Positions 17,290 through 26,817 of a stretch of 64,000 nt of DNA are shown in pieces. Both the position numbers and the translations under genes were made by a program. The stretch is from positions 372,001 through 436,000 of the forward strand of contig NZ_JASITB010000001.1 in the NCBI RefSeq assembly GCF_030063455.1. The letters are read 5' to 3'. The notes under the pieces are model-generated. The model saw only the letters and a program-made list of their open reading frames with translations, was not told the DNA's origin and ran no database searches. Source of the stretch: Cryobacterium sp. PH31-O1. GTDB lineage: Bacteria > Actinomycetota > Actinomycetes > Actinomycetales > Microbacteriaceae. Every line of letters begins with the position of its first letter. Within the stretch, counting starts at the first letter, position 1.

Positions 17290-18522
17290 TTGACTACGAC
17301 AGATCAGCAACCATGGGGTCGCGTAGACGAAACCGGCACGGTTTACGTGCGCGAGGCAGACGGCGAACGCGCCGTCGGCCAGTACCCGGATGCCACTCCG
17401 AAAGAGGCACTGGCCTACTTCGAACGCAAGTACGTTGAGCTCAACGGTCAGGTCACCCTGCTCGAGCAGCGTGCTAAGGGTGGCGCTCCAGCCGCGGACA
17501 TCGCCAAGTCGGTCGCCAACCTGACCGTTGCCGTTGCCAATGCCAACGCCGTGGGCAACCTCGCCGCACTGGCCGAACGTCTCGGCGCCCTCGGTGGAGC
17601 CGTAAGCGAGCTCACCGAACAGCAGAGCATCGAAACGAAGGCCGCATCTGCTGCTGCCGTAGCCGAGCGAGCGGAGATCGTAACCGAGGCCGAACGCCTG
17701 GCCGCCGAAGATCCGGCCAAGACGCAGTGGAAGCAGACCAGCGCAGCCCTCGACGCCCTGTTCGCCAAATGGCAGGCCCACCAGCACGACGCCCCGCGCA
17801 TCCCCAAAGGCGAGGCCAACGACCTGTGGAAGCGTTTTCGTGCCGCACGCACCACTATCGAGCAGAACCGTAAGGCGTTCTTTGCTGAACTCGACAGCGC
17901 TCACAAAGACGTTCGCGCCAAAAAGCAGCACCTGATCGAACAGGCAGAGGCCCTGGCCCCCCAGGGCGCCGACGGAGTCGGTACCTACCGCAACCTGCTC
18001 GACGAGTGGAAAAAAGCCGGCCGCAGCGGCAAGAAGCAGGACGACGCCATGTGGGCGAAGTTCAAGGCCGCCGGCGACGTGCTCTACTCGGTCAAGAGTG
18101 AGGTCGAAGCCCAAGACAATGAGGAGTTCTCCGCGAACCTCGTACTCAAGCTCGAACTACTGACCCAGGCCGAGACCCTGCTCACCACCACCGATCGCAA
18201 CGCCGCGCGTGACACCCTCACCACGATCCAGCGCAAGTGGGACGAGATCGGCAAGGTTCCCCGCGACCAGGTCAAGCCAATCGAGGATCGTCTCCGCAAG
18301 GTGGAGGCTGTCGTGCGCAAACTCGACGACGACCATTGGAAGCGCAACAATCCCGAGACGAAGGCCCGCACCGAGGGCCTCGCCGGTCAGCTGAACGACG
18401 CGATCGCCAAGCTCGAGGCTGAACTCGCCACGGCACAGAAGGGCCAGAACGCCCGCGCCATCAAGGACGCCACCGAAGCGCTCGAGGCCCGAAAGTCCTG
18501 GCTCAAGGCGATCGGCGAGTAG
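17290..18522 (+). CDS. DUF349 repeat protein
   Basis: A helical cytosolic protein of about 410 aa with several DUF349 units, recognised by repeated W-K-x-F/W patterns (QWKQTSAALDALFAKWQAHQ, NDLWKRFRAARTTIEQNRKA, LLDEWKKAGRSGKKQDDAMW, TIQRKWDEIGKVPRD). The N-terminus WGRVDETGTVYVREADGERA is conserved in actinobacterial members. TTG 17290 is preferred because AGGTGAGG lies just before it; GTG 17281 is the in-frame alternative. The molecular role is unknown. High Ala, Lys and Glu suggest long helical bundles. Confidence 0.9.
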   Translation: MTTTDQQPWGRVDETGTVYVREADGERAVGQYPDATPKEALAYFERKYVELNGQVTLLEQRAKGGAPAADIAKSVANLTVAVANANAVGNLAALAERLGALGGAVSELTEQQSIETKAASAAAVAERAEIVTEAERLAAEDPAKTQWKQTSAALDALFAKWQAHQHDAPRIPKGEANDLWKRFRAARTTIEQNRKAFFAELDSAHKDVRAKKQHLIEQAEALAPQGADGVGTYRNLLDEWKKAGRSGKKQDDAMWAKFKAAGDVLYSVKSEVEAQDNEEFSANLVLKLELLTQAETLLTTTDRNAARDTLTTIQRKWDEIGKVPRDQVKPIEDRLRKVEAVVRKLDDDHWKRNNPETKARTEGLAGQLNDAIAKLEAELATAQKGQNARAIKDATEALEARKSWLKAIGE

Positions 18523-18544
18523 TCCGCACGAGCACTCCCCGCGG

Positions 18545-18553
18545 TTATCCACA
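18545..18553 (+). promoter_or_regulatory. perfect DnaA-box match
   Basis: TTATCCACA, identical to the consensus, lies in the gap between the DUF349 gene and the AbiEi-like gene. A second CCACAG follows at 18578. Single boxes occur by chance in 64 kb, so function is uncertain. Confidence 0.35.
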
Positions 18554-18581
18554 CTCAGCTTGCGGCACTGCGCTTCTCCAC

Positions 18582-18611
18582 AGATCCGGGCTCCCTCGGG
18601 GGCCTGGATCT
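18582..18611 (+). terminator. candidate hairpin after DUF349 gene (no T-run)
   Basis: AGATCC (18582-18587) pairs with GGATCT (18606-18611), with further GC-rich pairing inside. No poly-T tract follows, so it is at best a weak or factor-assisted terminator. Confidence 0.4.
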
Positions 18612-18633
18612 GGTTAAGCATCATTCTGGTCGC

Positions 18634-19266
18634 ATGACAGTTCCACGGGAACGAGTGTTCACGGTCAACGACCTGCCGCTCGCCGAACTCTACGGCGCCC
18701 GCCTCGACGGGCAGGTTTTTCAACTCGCCGACTCCTGGTGTGTGATCGACGAGATAGACGGATGCTCCAGCCGAGCCGTCGCTGCCAGCCAGCTGGTCCC
18801 GCCCCGCGCCATCGCCGAGCGGCTCACTGCCGCGTGGATCTACGGCGTGGCACCGGAGCCGCGCCGGCACCAGTTCTGTGTCGTGATCGGGGCTCGTACG
18901 ACGGCACTGTGGTCGCCGCGGGCGCAGGTGCGCGAGATCGTGCGCACCCCTGAAGACGTGCACACTATTGCGGGCGTGCGGATCACCACCCCCCTGCGTA
19001 CCGCCGTCGATCTGGCCCGTTACACACCGCCGTCAGCATCGTCAGCATCATCGTCGTCGAACGAACTCACCGCGCTGCTGGCACGCCTGCTGCACTACGG
19101 CACGTACGCCGATGTCACGGACGCCGTGCACCTGTGCAAACGGGGCAGCGCCGCCCACAGCACCCTGGCCGTCGCCCGATTCGCGGCCGTTAGCGCACCG
19201 CTTTCTGCGCTGCGCCAACGCACCGACCCGAGCAGTCGACCAGTGCCGCCGGTTAGCCGTCGCTGA
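18634..19266 (+). CDS. orphan AbiEi-antitoxin-like protein
   Basis: A 210-aa protein. N-terminal RVFTVNDLPLAELYGARLDG resembles the helix-turn-helix start of actinobacterial AbiEi-type proteins. Its centre carries TAAWIYGVAPEPRRHQFCVV and GVRITTPLRTAVDLARY, the signature TPLRTAxDLAR of that group. The DUF559 nuclease domain often fused in related proteins is absent, and no AbiEii nucleotidyltransferase toxin lies next to it, so this is not a recognisable toxin-antitoxin pair. A Ser-rich segment (SASSASSSS) interrupts the C-terminal part. Its 3' end overlaps the convergent rel gene by 14 bp. The function is unknown. Confidence 0.75.
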   Translation: MTVPRERVFTVNDLPLAELYGARLDGQVFQLADSWCVIDEIDGCSSRAVAASQLVPPRAIAERLTAAWIYGVAPEPRRHQFCVVIGARTTALWSPRAQVREIVRTPEDVHTIAGVRITTPLRTAVDLARYTPPSASSASSSSNELTALLARLLHYGTYADVTDAVHLCKRGSAAHSTLAVARFAAVSAPLSALRQRTDPSSRPVPPVSRR

Positions 19267-21508
19267 CCCGATAGACGTCGTAGACGGCATCAATGCGCCG
19301 CACGGCGTTGAGTACGCGGTCGAGATGGGTGGTGTCCCCCATCTCGAATACAAACCGGCTGAGTGCCAGCCGGTCGCTCGAGGTGTTGACGGTGGCCGAG
19401 AGAATGTTCACGTGGTGCTCCGACAACACGCGCGTGACGTCGGAGAGCAGTCCGGACCGGTCGAGGGCTTCAATTTGAATGTGCACCAGGAACAGACTCT
19501 TCGAGGTGGGTGCCCACTCCACCTCGATCATGCGCTCGGGTTCCTTGAGCAGGGACTGCACGTTGTGGCAGGCGGCCTGATGCACCGAGACGCCAGCGCC
19601 GCGGGTGACAAAGCCGACGATCTTGTCCCCCGGCACGGGCGTGCAGCACCGGGCCAGCTTGACCAGAATGTCTGGCGCACCGCGAACGAGCACTCCCGAG
19701 TCACCGTTACGGGCGGTTTGCGGCCGGCCCCGTGCGGCGACCGGAAAGTCGTTGCTGTCGTTGTCTTCGATGCTCTGCACCGAGGAGACAACCTTCTCGA
19801 GCACGGACTGGGTGGAGACGTGGCCCTCACCGACGGCGGCGTAGAGCGCCGATACATCCTCGTATTTGAGTTGGGCGGCAACCTCCGCGAAGGAGTCCTG
19901 GTTCATCAGCTTCTGCAGCGGAAGGTTCTGCTTGCGCATTGCCCGCGCGATCGCGTCGCGGCCCTGCTCGATGGCTTCGTCGCGGCGCTCCTTGGTGAAC
20001 CACTGCCGAATCTTGTTGCGCGCCCGAGGGCTCTTAACGAAGTTCAGCCAGTCTTTGCTCGGGCCGGAGTCGGGGTTCTTCGAGGTGAAAACCTCGACCA
20101 CGTCCCCCGTGATGAGCTCACTCTCAAGCGGTACCAGTCGGCCGTTGACCTTGGCGCCCATGGTGCGGTGGCCGACCTCGGTGTGCACGGCATAGGCAAA
20201 GTCGACCGGGGTAGCGCCGGAGGGCAGGCCGATGACGCGGCCTTTCGGCGTGAAAACGTAGACCTCTTTGGCACCGATCTCATAACGCAGCGAGTCGAGG
20301 AACTCACCGGGGTCGGCAGTCTCAGCCTGCCAGTCTGAGATGTGAGCGAGCCACGCCATGTCGGTGTCGCTCTGCGGGCCGGGCCCGCCGGCACTCTTGC
20401 CGTTGACCTGTTCCTTGTATTTCCAGTGTGCGGCGACGCCGAACTCGGCGCGCTGGTGCATCTCGGTCGTGCGGATCTGAATCTCAACGGCGCGGCCGCT
20501 CGGGCCGAGCACTGTCGTGTGCAACGACTGGTACAGGTTGAACTTGGGAGTGGCGATGTAGTCCTTGAACCGGCCGGGCAGCGGCGTCCACCTGGCGTGG
20601 ATCGAGCCGAGCACCGCGTAGCAGTCCCGCACGGAGTTCACGAGCACACGAATTCCGACGAGGTCATAGATCTCATCGAACTCCCGACCGCGCACAACCA
20701 TTTTCTGGTAGATCGAGTAGTACTGCTTGGGGCGCCCGGCGACCTTGCCGCGAATGCGCGCCGATTTGAGATCGTCGTTGATGGTGTCGATGACCTGCTG
20801 AACGAACTCTTCCCGTTGCGGCGTGCGTTGCTTGACCAGGCTTTCGATCTCCGCGTACAACTTGGGGTACAGCACGGCGAACGAGAGATCTTCGAGTTCC
20901 CATTTGATGGTCTGGATTCCCAGGCGGTGCGCGAGGGGCGCGTAGATCTCCAAGGTCTCTGTGGCCTTGCGCACGGCGGATTCGTTGGGCACGAAGCCCC
21001 AGGTGCGCGCATTGTGCAACCGGTCAGCGAGTTTGATGATGAGCACACGAATGTCTTTGGACATGGCGACGATCATCTTGCGCACGGTCTCGGCCTGGGT
21101 CGAATCGCCGTACTTCACCTTGTCGAGCTTGGTGACCCCGTCAACGAGCATCGCAATTTCATCGCCGAAGTCGGCCCGCAGGGCGTCTAGGGTGTAGTCG
21201 GTGTCTTCGACGGTATCGTGCAGCAGAGCCGCAGCGATGGTTTTAGTGCCGATGCCGAGGTCGGCCAGAATCTGTGCCACGGCGACCGGGTGTGTGATGT
21301 ACGGCTCGCCGCTGCGACGCAGCTGACCGTCATGTGCGCGCTCAGCGGCCGTATAGGCCCGTTCGATGATCGACAGGTCCACCTTGGGGTGGTTCAGTCG
21401 CACCGTCTTGATCAGGCGGTCGACGGCTCCGGCAGGCTGCGCCCGGGAGAAGATGCGGGGAACCAGACGGCGCAGAGACGCCGGGGAGGGGGTCGTCGTG
21501 TCCGTCAT
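19253..21508 (-). CDS. rel: bifunctional (p)ppGpp synthetase/hydrolase
   Basis: Stringent-response enzyme of the long RSH type (751 aa). The hydrolase domain has intact HD residues: His73, HD at 97-98 (ALLHDTVEDT) and the DRLHN motif. The synthetase domain has RVLVNSVRDCYAVLGSIHAR, YQSLHTTVLG and VEIQIRTTEMH; the loop preceding it, GREFDEIYDLVGI, is of the bifunctional type. TGS (VYVFTPKGRVIGLPSGATPV), a zinc-finger-like CCTPVPGD and a C-terminal ACT domain follow. Both activities are therefore predicted. The ATG has GAGGTGAG upstream. It is the last gene of the ruv-yajC-secDF-rel order common in this group, with a 187-bp gap after secF. Confidence 0.97.
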   Translation of the reverse strand: MTDTTTPSPASLRRLVPRIFSRAQPAGAVDRLIKTVRLNHPKVDLSIIERAYTAAERAHDGQLRRSGEPYITHPVAVAQILADLGIGTKTIAAALLHDTVEDTDYTLDALRADFGDEIAMLVDGVTKLDKVKYGDSTQAETVRKMIVAMSKDIRVLIIKLADRLHNARTWGFVPNESAVRKATETLEIYAPLAHRLGIQTIKWELEDLSFAVLYPKLYAEIESLVKQRTPQREEFVQQVIDTINDDLKSARIRGKVAGRPKQYYSIYQKMVVRGREFDEIYDLVGIRVLVNSVRDCYAVLGSIHARWTPLPGRFKDYIATPKFNLYQSLHTTVLGPSGRAVEIQIRTTEMHQRAEFGVAAHWKYKEQVNGKSAGGPGPQSDTDMAWLAHISDWQAETADPGEFLDSLRYEIGAKEVYVFTPKGRVIGLPSGATPVDFAYAVHTEVGHRTMGAKVNGRLVPLESELITGDVVEVFTSKNPDSGPSKDWLNFVKSPRARNKIRQWFTKERRDEAIEQGRDAIARAMRKQNLPLQKLMNQDSFAEVAAQLKYEDVSALYAAVGEGHVSTQSVLEKVVSSVQSIEDNDSNDFPVAARGRPQTARNGDSGVLVRGAPDILVKLARCCTPVPGDKIVGFVTRGAGVSVHQAACHNVQSLLKEPERMIEVEWAPTSKSLFLVHIQIEALDRSGLLSDVTRVLSEHHVNILSATVNTSSDRLALSRFVFEMGDTTHLDRVLNAVRRIDAVYDVYRVSDG

Positions 21509-21695
21509 AGTCTCACCTCGTACGTCGTCCTATCATCTGCGCGAGCCCGGCGAAGATGCAGGGGCGGGTTCGCGTACTGTCAATTATGCCGGTTCTGCGG
21601 GAGGCACCCGTACGCCGCAAGCGATCACGCGCCGGTCACACGCAGAAACGGCCGGCCCGCACGGACCGACCGTTCCGTTCCACGGATTGCTGGAG

Positions 21696-22709
21696 CTACG
21701 CCGTGACGCTCTCGGCGGCCGGAGCCGACGCTTTCGCACGGGCCGCCAGGGCTTTCTTGTCATGCTTGCGGATGGCATCCTCACCGTTTCGCAGCTGGGC
21801 GTACAGCGGCGAGGCAATGAAGATGGTCGAGTAGGTCCCAACCAAAATTCCGATAAGCAGGGCAAGCGAGATGTCGCGCAGGGTACCGGCCCCCAGCACG
21901 AACGCACCGATAAACAGAATGGATGCCACTGGCAAAGCCGCCACTACGGACGTGTTAATGGAACGCACGAGCGTCTGATTGACGGCGAGGTTGACCGATT
22001 CGGAGAAGGTTCGGCTCGAGCCTGAACCGTCGAAGTTGGTATTCTCACGAATCTTGTCGAAGACCACGACCGTGTCGTAGAGCGAGTAGCCAAGAATCGT
22101 CAGAAAACCGATCACCGCGGCCGGTGTGATTTCGAAACCGGTGATTCCGTAGAATCCGGCGGTGATGACGAGGTCGTGCAGCAGCGCGACCATGGCTGCC
22201 ACCGACATCTTCCAGGTGCGAAAGTAGATCGCCATGATGATGCCGGCGAGTACGAGGAACACGACGAGAGCGCGCAGAGCCTGCCCGGTGATGTCCTGAC
22301 CCCAGGTGGCTCCGATGAACGAGGTGGCCACTTCAGCGACCGGCACGTCGAAGGCGGCAGCGAGTGCGTCGCGCACTCCTGTCGTCTCCGTTTCGGACAG
22401 CTGGTCGGTCTGCACGCGCACACCATCGGAGCCGACGGTGGAGATCTTCGGAACGGCATCGGGAACGACGCTCGCCACGGCATCCGTTGCGATGCTCTCG
22501 GACTGGCTCGTCGTCTGCGAGACGACGAACTGGCTTCCGCCGGTGAACTCGATACCGAAGACGAACCCGCCGCGCAGCAGGAACGGGCCGACCAGGGCGA
22601 TGAGGATCATACCGGCGGCGATCAGATACCAGAGTTTGCGACGCCCGACGATATTGAGCGAACGAGCGCCCGTGTAGAGATCATTTCCAAATTTCGAGAA
22701 GCTGGCCAT
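21696..22709 (-). CDS. secF: protein translocase subunit SecF
   Basis: Membrane partner of SecD in the proton-driven stage of Sec export. The 337-aa protein has TM1 (KLWYLIAAGMILIALVGPFL), the first extracytoplasmic motif FGIEFTGGSQFVV, and TM2-TM6 with GYSLYDTVVVFDKIREN and the NQTLVRSINTSV segment. Its ATG overlaps the secD stop by 1 bp. The C-terminal tail is basic and Ala-rich. Confidence 0.97.
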   Translation of the reverse strand: MASFSKFGNDLYTGARSLNIVGRRKLWYLIAAGMILIALVGPFLLRGGFVFGIEFTGGSQFVVSQTTSQSESIATDAVASVVPDAVPKISTVGSDGVRVQTDQLSETETTGVRDALAAAFDVPVAEVATSFIGATWGQDITGQALRALVVFLVLAGIIMAIYFRTWKMSVAAMVALLHDLVITAGFYGITGFEITPAAVIGFLTILGYSLYDTVVVFDKIRENTNFDGSGSSRTFSESVNLAVNQTLVRSINTSVVAALPVASILFIGAFVLGAGTLRDISLALLIGILVGTYSTIFIASPLYAQLRNGEDAIRKHDKKALAARAKASAPAAESVTA

Positions 22710-24448
22710 CAGGAATCCTTCCCGTCCGTCGATCGATCAGTACTGGTACCCGCAAGCTTGGTGCCCACGAGCTCAGACGCCTTACGCTCGGCGATCGTCT
22801 GTCGCTTGGTGGCCTCCTTGCTCGAGGAAGAGACTTTGGTCGGCGATATCGACGCCGAGGGCTCGAACCGAGCCCGTCCGCGGTACACAGCGCCGAGGGC
22901 GCGCGGGTCGAGTCCGCTGAGTTTGTGGCCCTCGTTGAAGAATTTCGTCTTGGCGATCAGCTGCAGCATCGGGTGCGTGAACAGGCTGACCACGAGAAGG
23001 TCGACGATCGTGGTGAGACCGAGGGTAAGGGCGAAGCCACGCACATTGCCAACCGCGAGCACGAACAGTACGGCGGCGGCGAGGAAGTTGACGACGTCGG
23101 AGGCGACAATGGTGCGGAAAGCGCGCTTCCAACCGGCTTCGACCGACGATTCCAGCCCGCGACCATCACGCAATTCGTCGCGCACACGTTCGAAGTAGAC
23201 GATGAACGAGTCGGCGGTGATACCGATGGCCACGATCAGACCGGCGACACCGGCCAGCGACAGCCGATACCCCTCGCGCCAGGACAGGATGGTGATGAGC
23301 AGGTAGGTGATCACCGCTGCGACTCCGAGGGAGGCGACGGTGACCAGTCCGAGCAGTCGGTACTGTGCGAGCGAATACATGACCACGAGGATCAAACCGA
23401 TCAGACCGGCGATGAGGCCGTTGAGCAGCTGCGTCGAGCCGAGCGTCGCCGAAATGGTGTCCTGGCTCTGCACCGTGAAGCTGATCGGGAGGGCACCGAA
23501 TTTGAGCTGGTCGGCGAGGGCCTTGGACGTCTCCTGGTCGAACGAGCCGGTGATCTGCGGCTTGCCGTCGAGGATTGCAGCCTGCGTGGCCGGGGCCGAG
23601 ATCACGTGCCCGTCGAGCACGATCGCAAACTGGTTCTGCACACCGGTGAGGTTGAACAGACGCTGGGTGACATCGGCGAACTTCGAGGTTCCATCGTTGT
23701 TGAAGACGATGTTCACAGCCCACTCGCCGGTGGTCGCACCGCTCTGCGTGGTGCGCTGGCCGTTGGTCGCGTCCGCGATCGTTGAACCATCTACCTCGAC
23801 CGGACCGAGGATGTACTTGACCGAGTCGTCGGACTCGCAGGTAATGAGGGGAGCATTCGCCGGTGCCACGTTGGTCGCGTTGATTTTGCTGCAGTCGAAG
23901 GCGTCGTACTCCGCCTGGAGTGCGGGAGTGACGTAGTTGAGGTCGCTCGCGTCGGTCGGCTCAACCGCGGGTGTGGTCGACAGTGTCGGATCGACGGTCG
24001 CCTCCGGTGCCGGCGTCGCTGTACCGTCAGCGCCGACGGTCTGGCCGGACGGCTGGCCAGCGACGAGCACGGCCCGAAATTCAAGTTTGGCCGACGACTT
24101 GATGCGTTCCAGGGTGGCGTCGTCGGGGGTACCGGGGATCGATACCACGATGTTCTGCCCGCCCTGGGTATTGATCTCCGACTCTGAGACGCCGGAAGAG
24201 TCGACGCGCTGGCGGATGATGCCCACGGCCTCGCTCAGCTGGTCCGACGTGACCGTTTGCCCGCTCTCGATCTGCGGTGCGAGGATGATCTGCGTTCCAC
24301 CCTCAAGGTCGAGCGCCAGCTTGGGCGTCCACGATCCGTTCTGGGTGAACACGCCGAAAGCGTTGAGGGCGATCAGGCCGACGATGAGTACGCCCAACCA
24401 GGTCAGGGAACGCCAGGCCTTTTTGGCCGGAGACGACGACTTAGCCAC
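22709..24448 (-). CDS. secD: protein translocase subunit SecD
   Basis: Sec accessory membrane protein (579 aa). TM1 (TWLGVLIVGLIALNAFGVFT) is followed by the LALDLEGGTQIILAP motif. The large periplasmic P1 domain is enlarged by a Thr/Pro/Glu-rich insertion (ATPAPEATVDPTLSTTPAVE). Five C-terminal TM helices include AGIGITADSFIVYFERVRDE, the region of the proton-relay Asp. The start is GTG 24448. A perfect 10-bp stem hairpin sits about 22 nt upstream of the start, between yajC and secD. Confidence 0.96.
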   Translation of the reverse strand: MAKSSSPAKKAWRSLTWLGVLIVGLIALNAFGVFTQNGSWTPKLALDLEGGTQIILAPQIESGQTVTSDQLSEAVGIIRQRVDSSGVSESEINTQGGQNIVVSIPGTPDDATLERIKSSAKLEFRAVLVAGQPSGQTVGADGTATPAPEATVDPTLSTTPAVEPTDASDLNYVTPALQAEYDAFDCSKINATNVAPANAPLITCESDDSVKYILGPVEVDGSTIADATNGQRTTQSGATTGEWAVNIVFNNDGTSKFADVTQRLFNLTGVQNQFAIVLDGHVISAPATQAAILDGKPQITGSFDQETSKALADQLKFGALPISFTVQSQDTISATLGSTQLLNGLIAGLIGLILVVMYSLAQYRLLGLVTVASLGVAAVITYLLITILSWREGYRLSLAGVAGLIVAIGITADSFIVYFERVRDELRDGRGLESSVEAGWKRAFRTIVASDVVNFLAAAVLFVLAVGNVRGFALTLGLTTIVDLLVVSLFTHPMLQLIAKTKFFNEGHKLSGLDPRALGAVYRGRARFEPSASISPTKVSSSSKEATKRQTIAERKASELVGTKLAGTSTDRSTDGKDS

Positions 24449-24470
24449 CTATGAACTCAGCTTTCTGTTG

Positions 24471-24496
24471 GCGCCCACGCCAGAATGCGTGGGCGC
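24471..24496 (-). promoter_or_regulatory. perfect hairpin between yajC and secD
   Basis: GCGCCCACGC (24471-24480) and GCGTGGGCGC (24487-24496) form a 10-bp GC-rich stem with a 6-nt loop, placed just before the secD ribosome site. There is no T-run, so it may be an mRNA-stability or partial-attenuation element rather than a full terminator. Confidence 0.6.
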
Positions 24497-24552
24497 GCCG
24501 CGTGATGCAGTACGTATGTCGTGCCAAGCGAGTATGACCTAAAAAGCAGGAG

Positions 24553-24939
24553 CTACGCGTCACCCTTTTTGGGCTGCTCGGTAGTGTCAGTGTCGGTGTC
24601 GACGACTCGCTGTCCGAATTCCGGCTCAGTGAGCGAGTCGATGCTGTCGACACTGGTGTCTTCGAGATCCTCGGAAACGACCGGCTCGACCACGCGAGCG
24701 ATGGTCTGGCGGTGAATTTCAACGATGACGCCGGGGGCGATTTGCAGTTCGACCTTGTTGGCCTCTTCATCGATGGCACGGATCGTACCGTACATGCCGA
24801 AGTTGGTCATGACGTCGGCGCCGGGAACCATGGTGGACTGCAGTGCCTCCTGGTCTTTCTTGCGCTTGCGTCCGTTGCGGAACATGAAGAAGACGAGAAC
24901 AGCCAAAACGGCCAGCATGACGAGAGTCAGATTATCCAT
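24553..24939 (-). CDS. yajC: preprotein translocase subunit YajC
   Basis: A 128-aa protein starting MDNLTLVMLAVLAVLVFFMF: one N-terminal membrane helix, then the family signature RNGRKRKKDQEALQSTMVPG and GADVMTNFGMYGTIRAID. An acidic tail (DLEDTSVDSIDSLTEPEFGQ) is typical of actinobacterial members. The ATG at 24939 is chosen; the open frame to 25080 overlaps the end of ruvB. It forms the SecDF-YajC complex with the two genes that follow. Confidence 0.93.
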   Translation of the reverse strand: MDNLTLVMLAVLAVLVFFMFRNGRKRKKDQEALQSTMVPGADVMTNFGMYGTIRAIDEEANKVELQIAPGVIVEIHRQTIARVVEPVVSEDLEDTSVDSIDSLTEPEFGQRVVDTDTDTTEQPKKGDA

Positions 24940-25057
24940 AGAGCGGTGAAACCTTTCGATTGCGGCACGAGTGGCCGAAGATTGTGAGTCTGGACCCAGA
25001 TATGTCACGAGCAGTCGCCCGGGATTTTTTGGGTATAGACAAGGGGGCCAAATTGAA

Positions 25058-26137
25058 TTATAGGTCAAGAAGGGTGGCACTGCCCGGTGCAGTCAAGCCC
25101 GGTGGAGCAGCCAGACCAAAGTGTTGCCACGCTGCGCTGGTGGCAACGCGCCCTCGCGGGGTACGCGTGAGGAAGCCTATCCGTACCAGGAACGGCTCCA
25201 CGACCGCCTCCACCGTTTCGGACTCCTCACCCACCGAGACGGCGAGCGTGTTCAGGCCGACGGGCCCACCCCCAAAGCGCGTCAGGATGATCTTCATGAC
25301 CTCACGGTCGAGTCGATCAAGACCGATCGCATCGACGTCATACAACTCAAGGGCCGCGTGCACGGCCGCGATGTCGGCCGCTCCCCCGTGCACGAGGGCG
25401 TAGTCCCGCACCCGACGCAGCAGGCGGTTCGCGATTCGCGGTGTGCCGCGGCAGCGTCCGGCGATTTCGGCGAGGGCATCCGCTTTGATCGGCAGGCCGA
25501 TCAGCTGCGCGGCCCGGCCAAGAACCTGCTCGAGTTCGCTTTCGGCATAAAATTCCAGGTGCGCTGTGAAACCAAAACGGTCGCGCAGGGGGTTGGGTAG
25601 CAAACCGGACCGCGTCGTGGCACCGACCAGGGTGAACGGCGCCAGATCGAGCGGTACCGATGTTGCACCGGCGCCCTTGCCGACCATAATGTCAATGCGA
25701 AAGTCTTCCATGGCGAGGTAGAGCATTTCTTCGGCCGAGCGGGCCATGCGATGGATTTCGTCGATGAACAGCACTTCGCCGGGCACCAACGATGACAGCA
25801 CGGCTGCGAGATCGCCGGCGTGTTGAATGGCCGGGCCGCTCGACATGCGCAGCGGGCGGTTGCCCTCGTAGGCGACGATCATGGCCAGGGTGGTCTTGCC
25901 GAGGCCGGGTGGGCCGGCCAGAAGGATGTGGTCTGGGGTACGATTCTGCATGGTCGCTGCGGTTAGCAGCAGCTGCAACTGCCCGCGCACCTTCTTCTGG
26001 CCGACGAATTCGGCCAGGCTCGCCGGGCGCAGCGCGCCCTCGAAGGCCAGCTCGGATTCGCTCTCCAACGAGGGGTTGCTGAGTTCAACGGCGGGATGCT
26101 CCGCGGCAGGGTAGTCGGCGGCGGGGTCGGGGTTCAT
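25058..26137 (-). CDS. ruvB: Holliday junction branch-migration helicase RuvB
   Basis: Hexameric AAA+ motor of RuvABC (359 aa). It has an acidic N-terminal tail, then [19 protein letters not shown], Walker [13 protein letters not shown], Walker [11 protein letters not shown], sensor-1 [20 protein letters not shown] and the C-terminal winged helix ([20 protein letters not shown]). The ATG overlaps the ruvA stop (ATGA), indicating coupling. Downstream, 118 bp separate it from yajC. Confidence 0.97.
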   Translation of the reverse strand: MNPDPAADYPAAEHPAVELSNPSLESESELAFEGALRPASLAEFVGQKKVRGQLQLLLTAATMQNRTPDHILLAGPPGLGKTTLAMIVAYEGNRPLRMSSGPAIQHAGDLAAVLSSLVPGEVLFIDEIHRMARSAEEMLYLAMEDFRIDIMVGKGAGATSVPLDLAPFTLVGATTRSGLLPNPLRDRFGFTAHLEFYAESELEQVLGRAAQLIGLPIKADALAEIAGRCRGTPRIANRLLRRVRDYALVHGGAADIAAVHAALELYDVDAIGLDRLDREVMKIILTRFGGGPVGLNTLAVSVGEESETVEAVVEPFLVRIGFLTRTPRGRVATSAAWQHFGLAAPPGLTAPGSATLLDL

Positions 26138-26817
26138 GAGAGGTCCTTGCCGGTCGCAGCTGCGGCCGCCGAACCCGGTGCATGGTGCGCGGCCGGGCCG
26201 AGGCGACCGAGGGCTAGTCTGAGCACGGCGGCGACCGCCGGCGGCGCGGAATCGGGGCCGGCTACATCCGCCAATTCGGTGAGGGTTTCGTCGACGACCT
26301 CGGCCGCTACGCGTTCGGACCAGCCAAGGCCGATCAGTGCCGCCTGCACGCTCGCGGCGACGGAGGTGGCCCCCGGCTGGCGGCTCGGGGCGCTGGCAGT
26401 CGTCACGGCGAGTTTGCCGGCGAGGGAGAGCACGATGAGTTTCGCGGTCTTCGGCCCGATGCCGCTGACCTTGCGGAACGCGCCGTCGTCGTCGCCGGCT
26501 ACGGCCTGGGCGATCTGGTTCGGGGTGAGCACGGCGAGCACGCCCAGGGCCGACTTGGGGCCAACGCCGGTGACTCCGACGAGCAGTTCGAAGACCGTGA
26601 GTTCATCAGCGGTGGGAAAGCCATAGAGGGTGAGCGAATCTTCGCGCACGATGAGCGTGGTCATCAGCCGGGCTTCGTCGTTGACGCGCACACCCAGTGC
26701 TGTGGCCGGAGTCACCTGCACGGCCAGGCCGACTCCCCCGACTTCGATTACCACCGTTGCTGAGCTGGCGGTTAAGCCGAGGGCTGAGAGGACAAGGCCA
26801 CGTACGGAAGAGATCAC
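26134..26817 (-). CDS. ruvA: Holliday junction DNA-binding protein RuvA
   Basis: Tetrameric junction-binding subunit, 227 aa, slightly longer than usual owing to an Ala-rich C-terminus. An N-terminal OB fold ([39 protein letters not shown]) is followed by helix-hairpin-helix motifs [17 protein letters not shown] and [17 protein letters not shown]. Domain III is at the end ([20 protein letters not shown]). The start is GTG, overlapping the ruvC stop by 4 bp. Confidence 0.95.
   Translation of the reverse strand: MISSVRGLVLSALGLTASSATVVIEVGGVGLAVQVTPATALGVRVNDEARLMTTLIVREDSLTLYGFPTADELTVFELLVGVTGVGPKSALGVLAVLTPNQIAQAVAGDDDGAFRKVSGIGPKTAKLIVLSLAGKLAVTTASAPSRQPGATSVAASVQAALIGLGWSERVAAEVVDETLTELADVAGPDSAPPAVAAVLRLALGRLGPAAHHAPGSAAAAATGKDLS

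Noticed and set aside
18634-19266. Toxin-antitoxin (AbiE) system
   Set aside because: No AbiEii nucleotidyltransferase is present on either side; only one antitoxin-like protein is visible.
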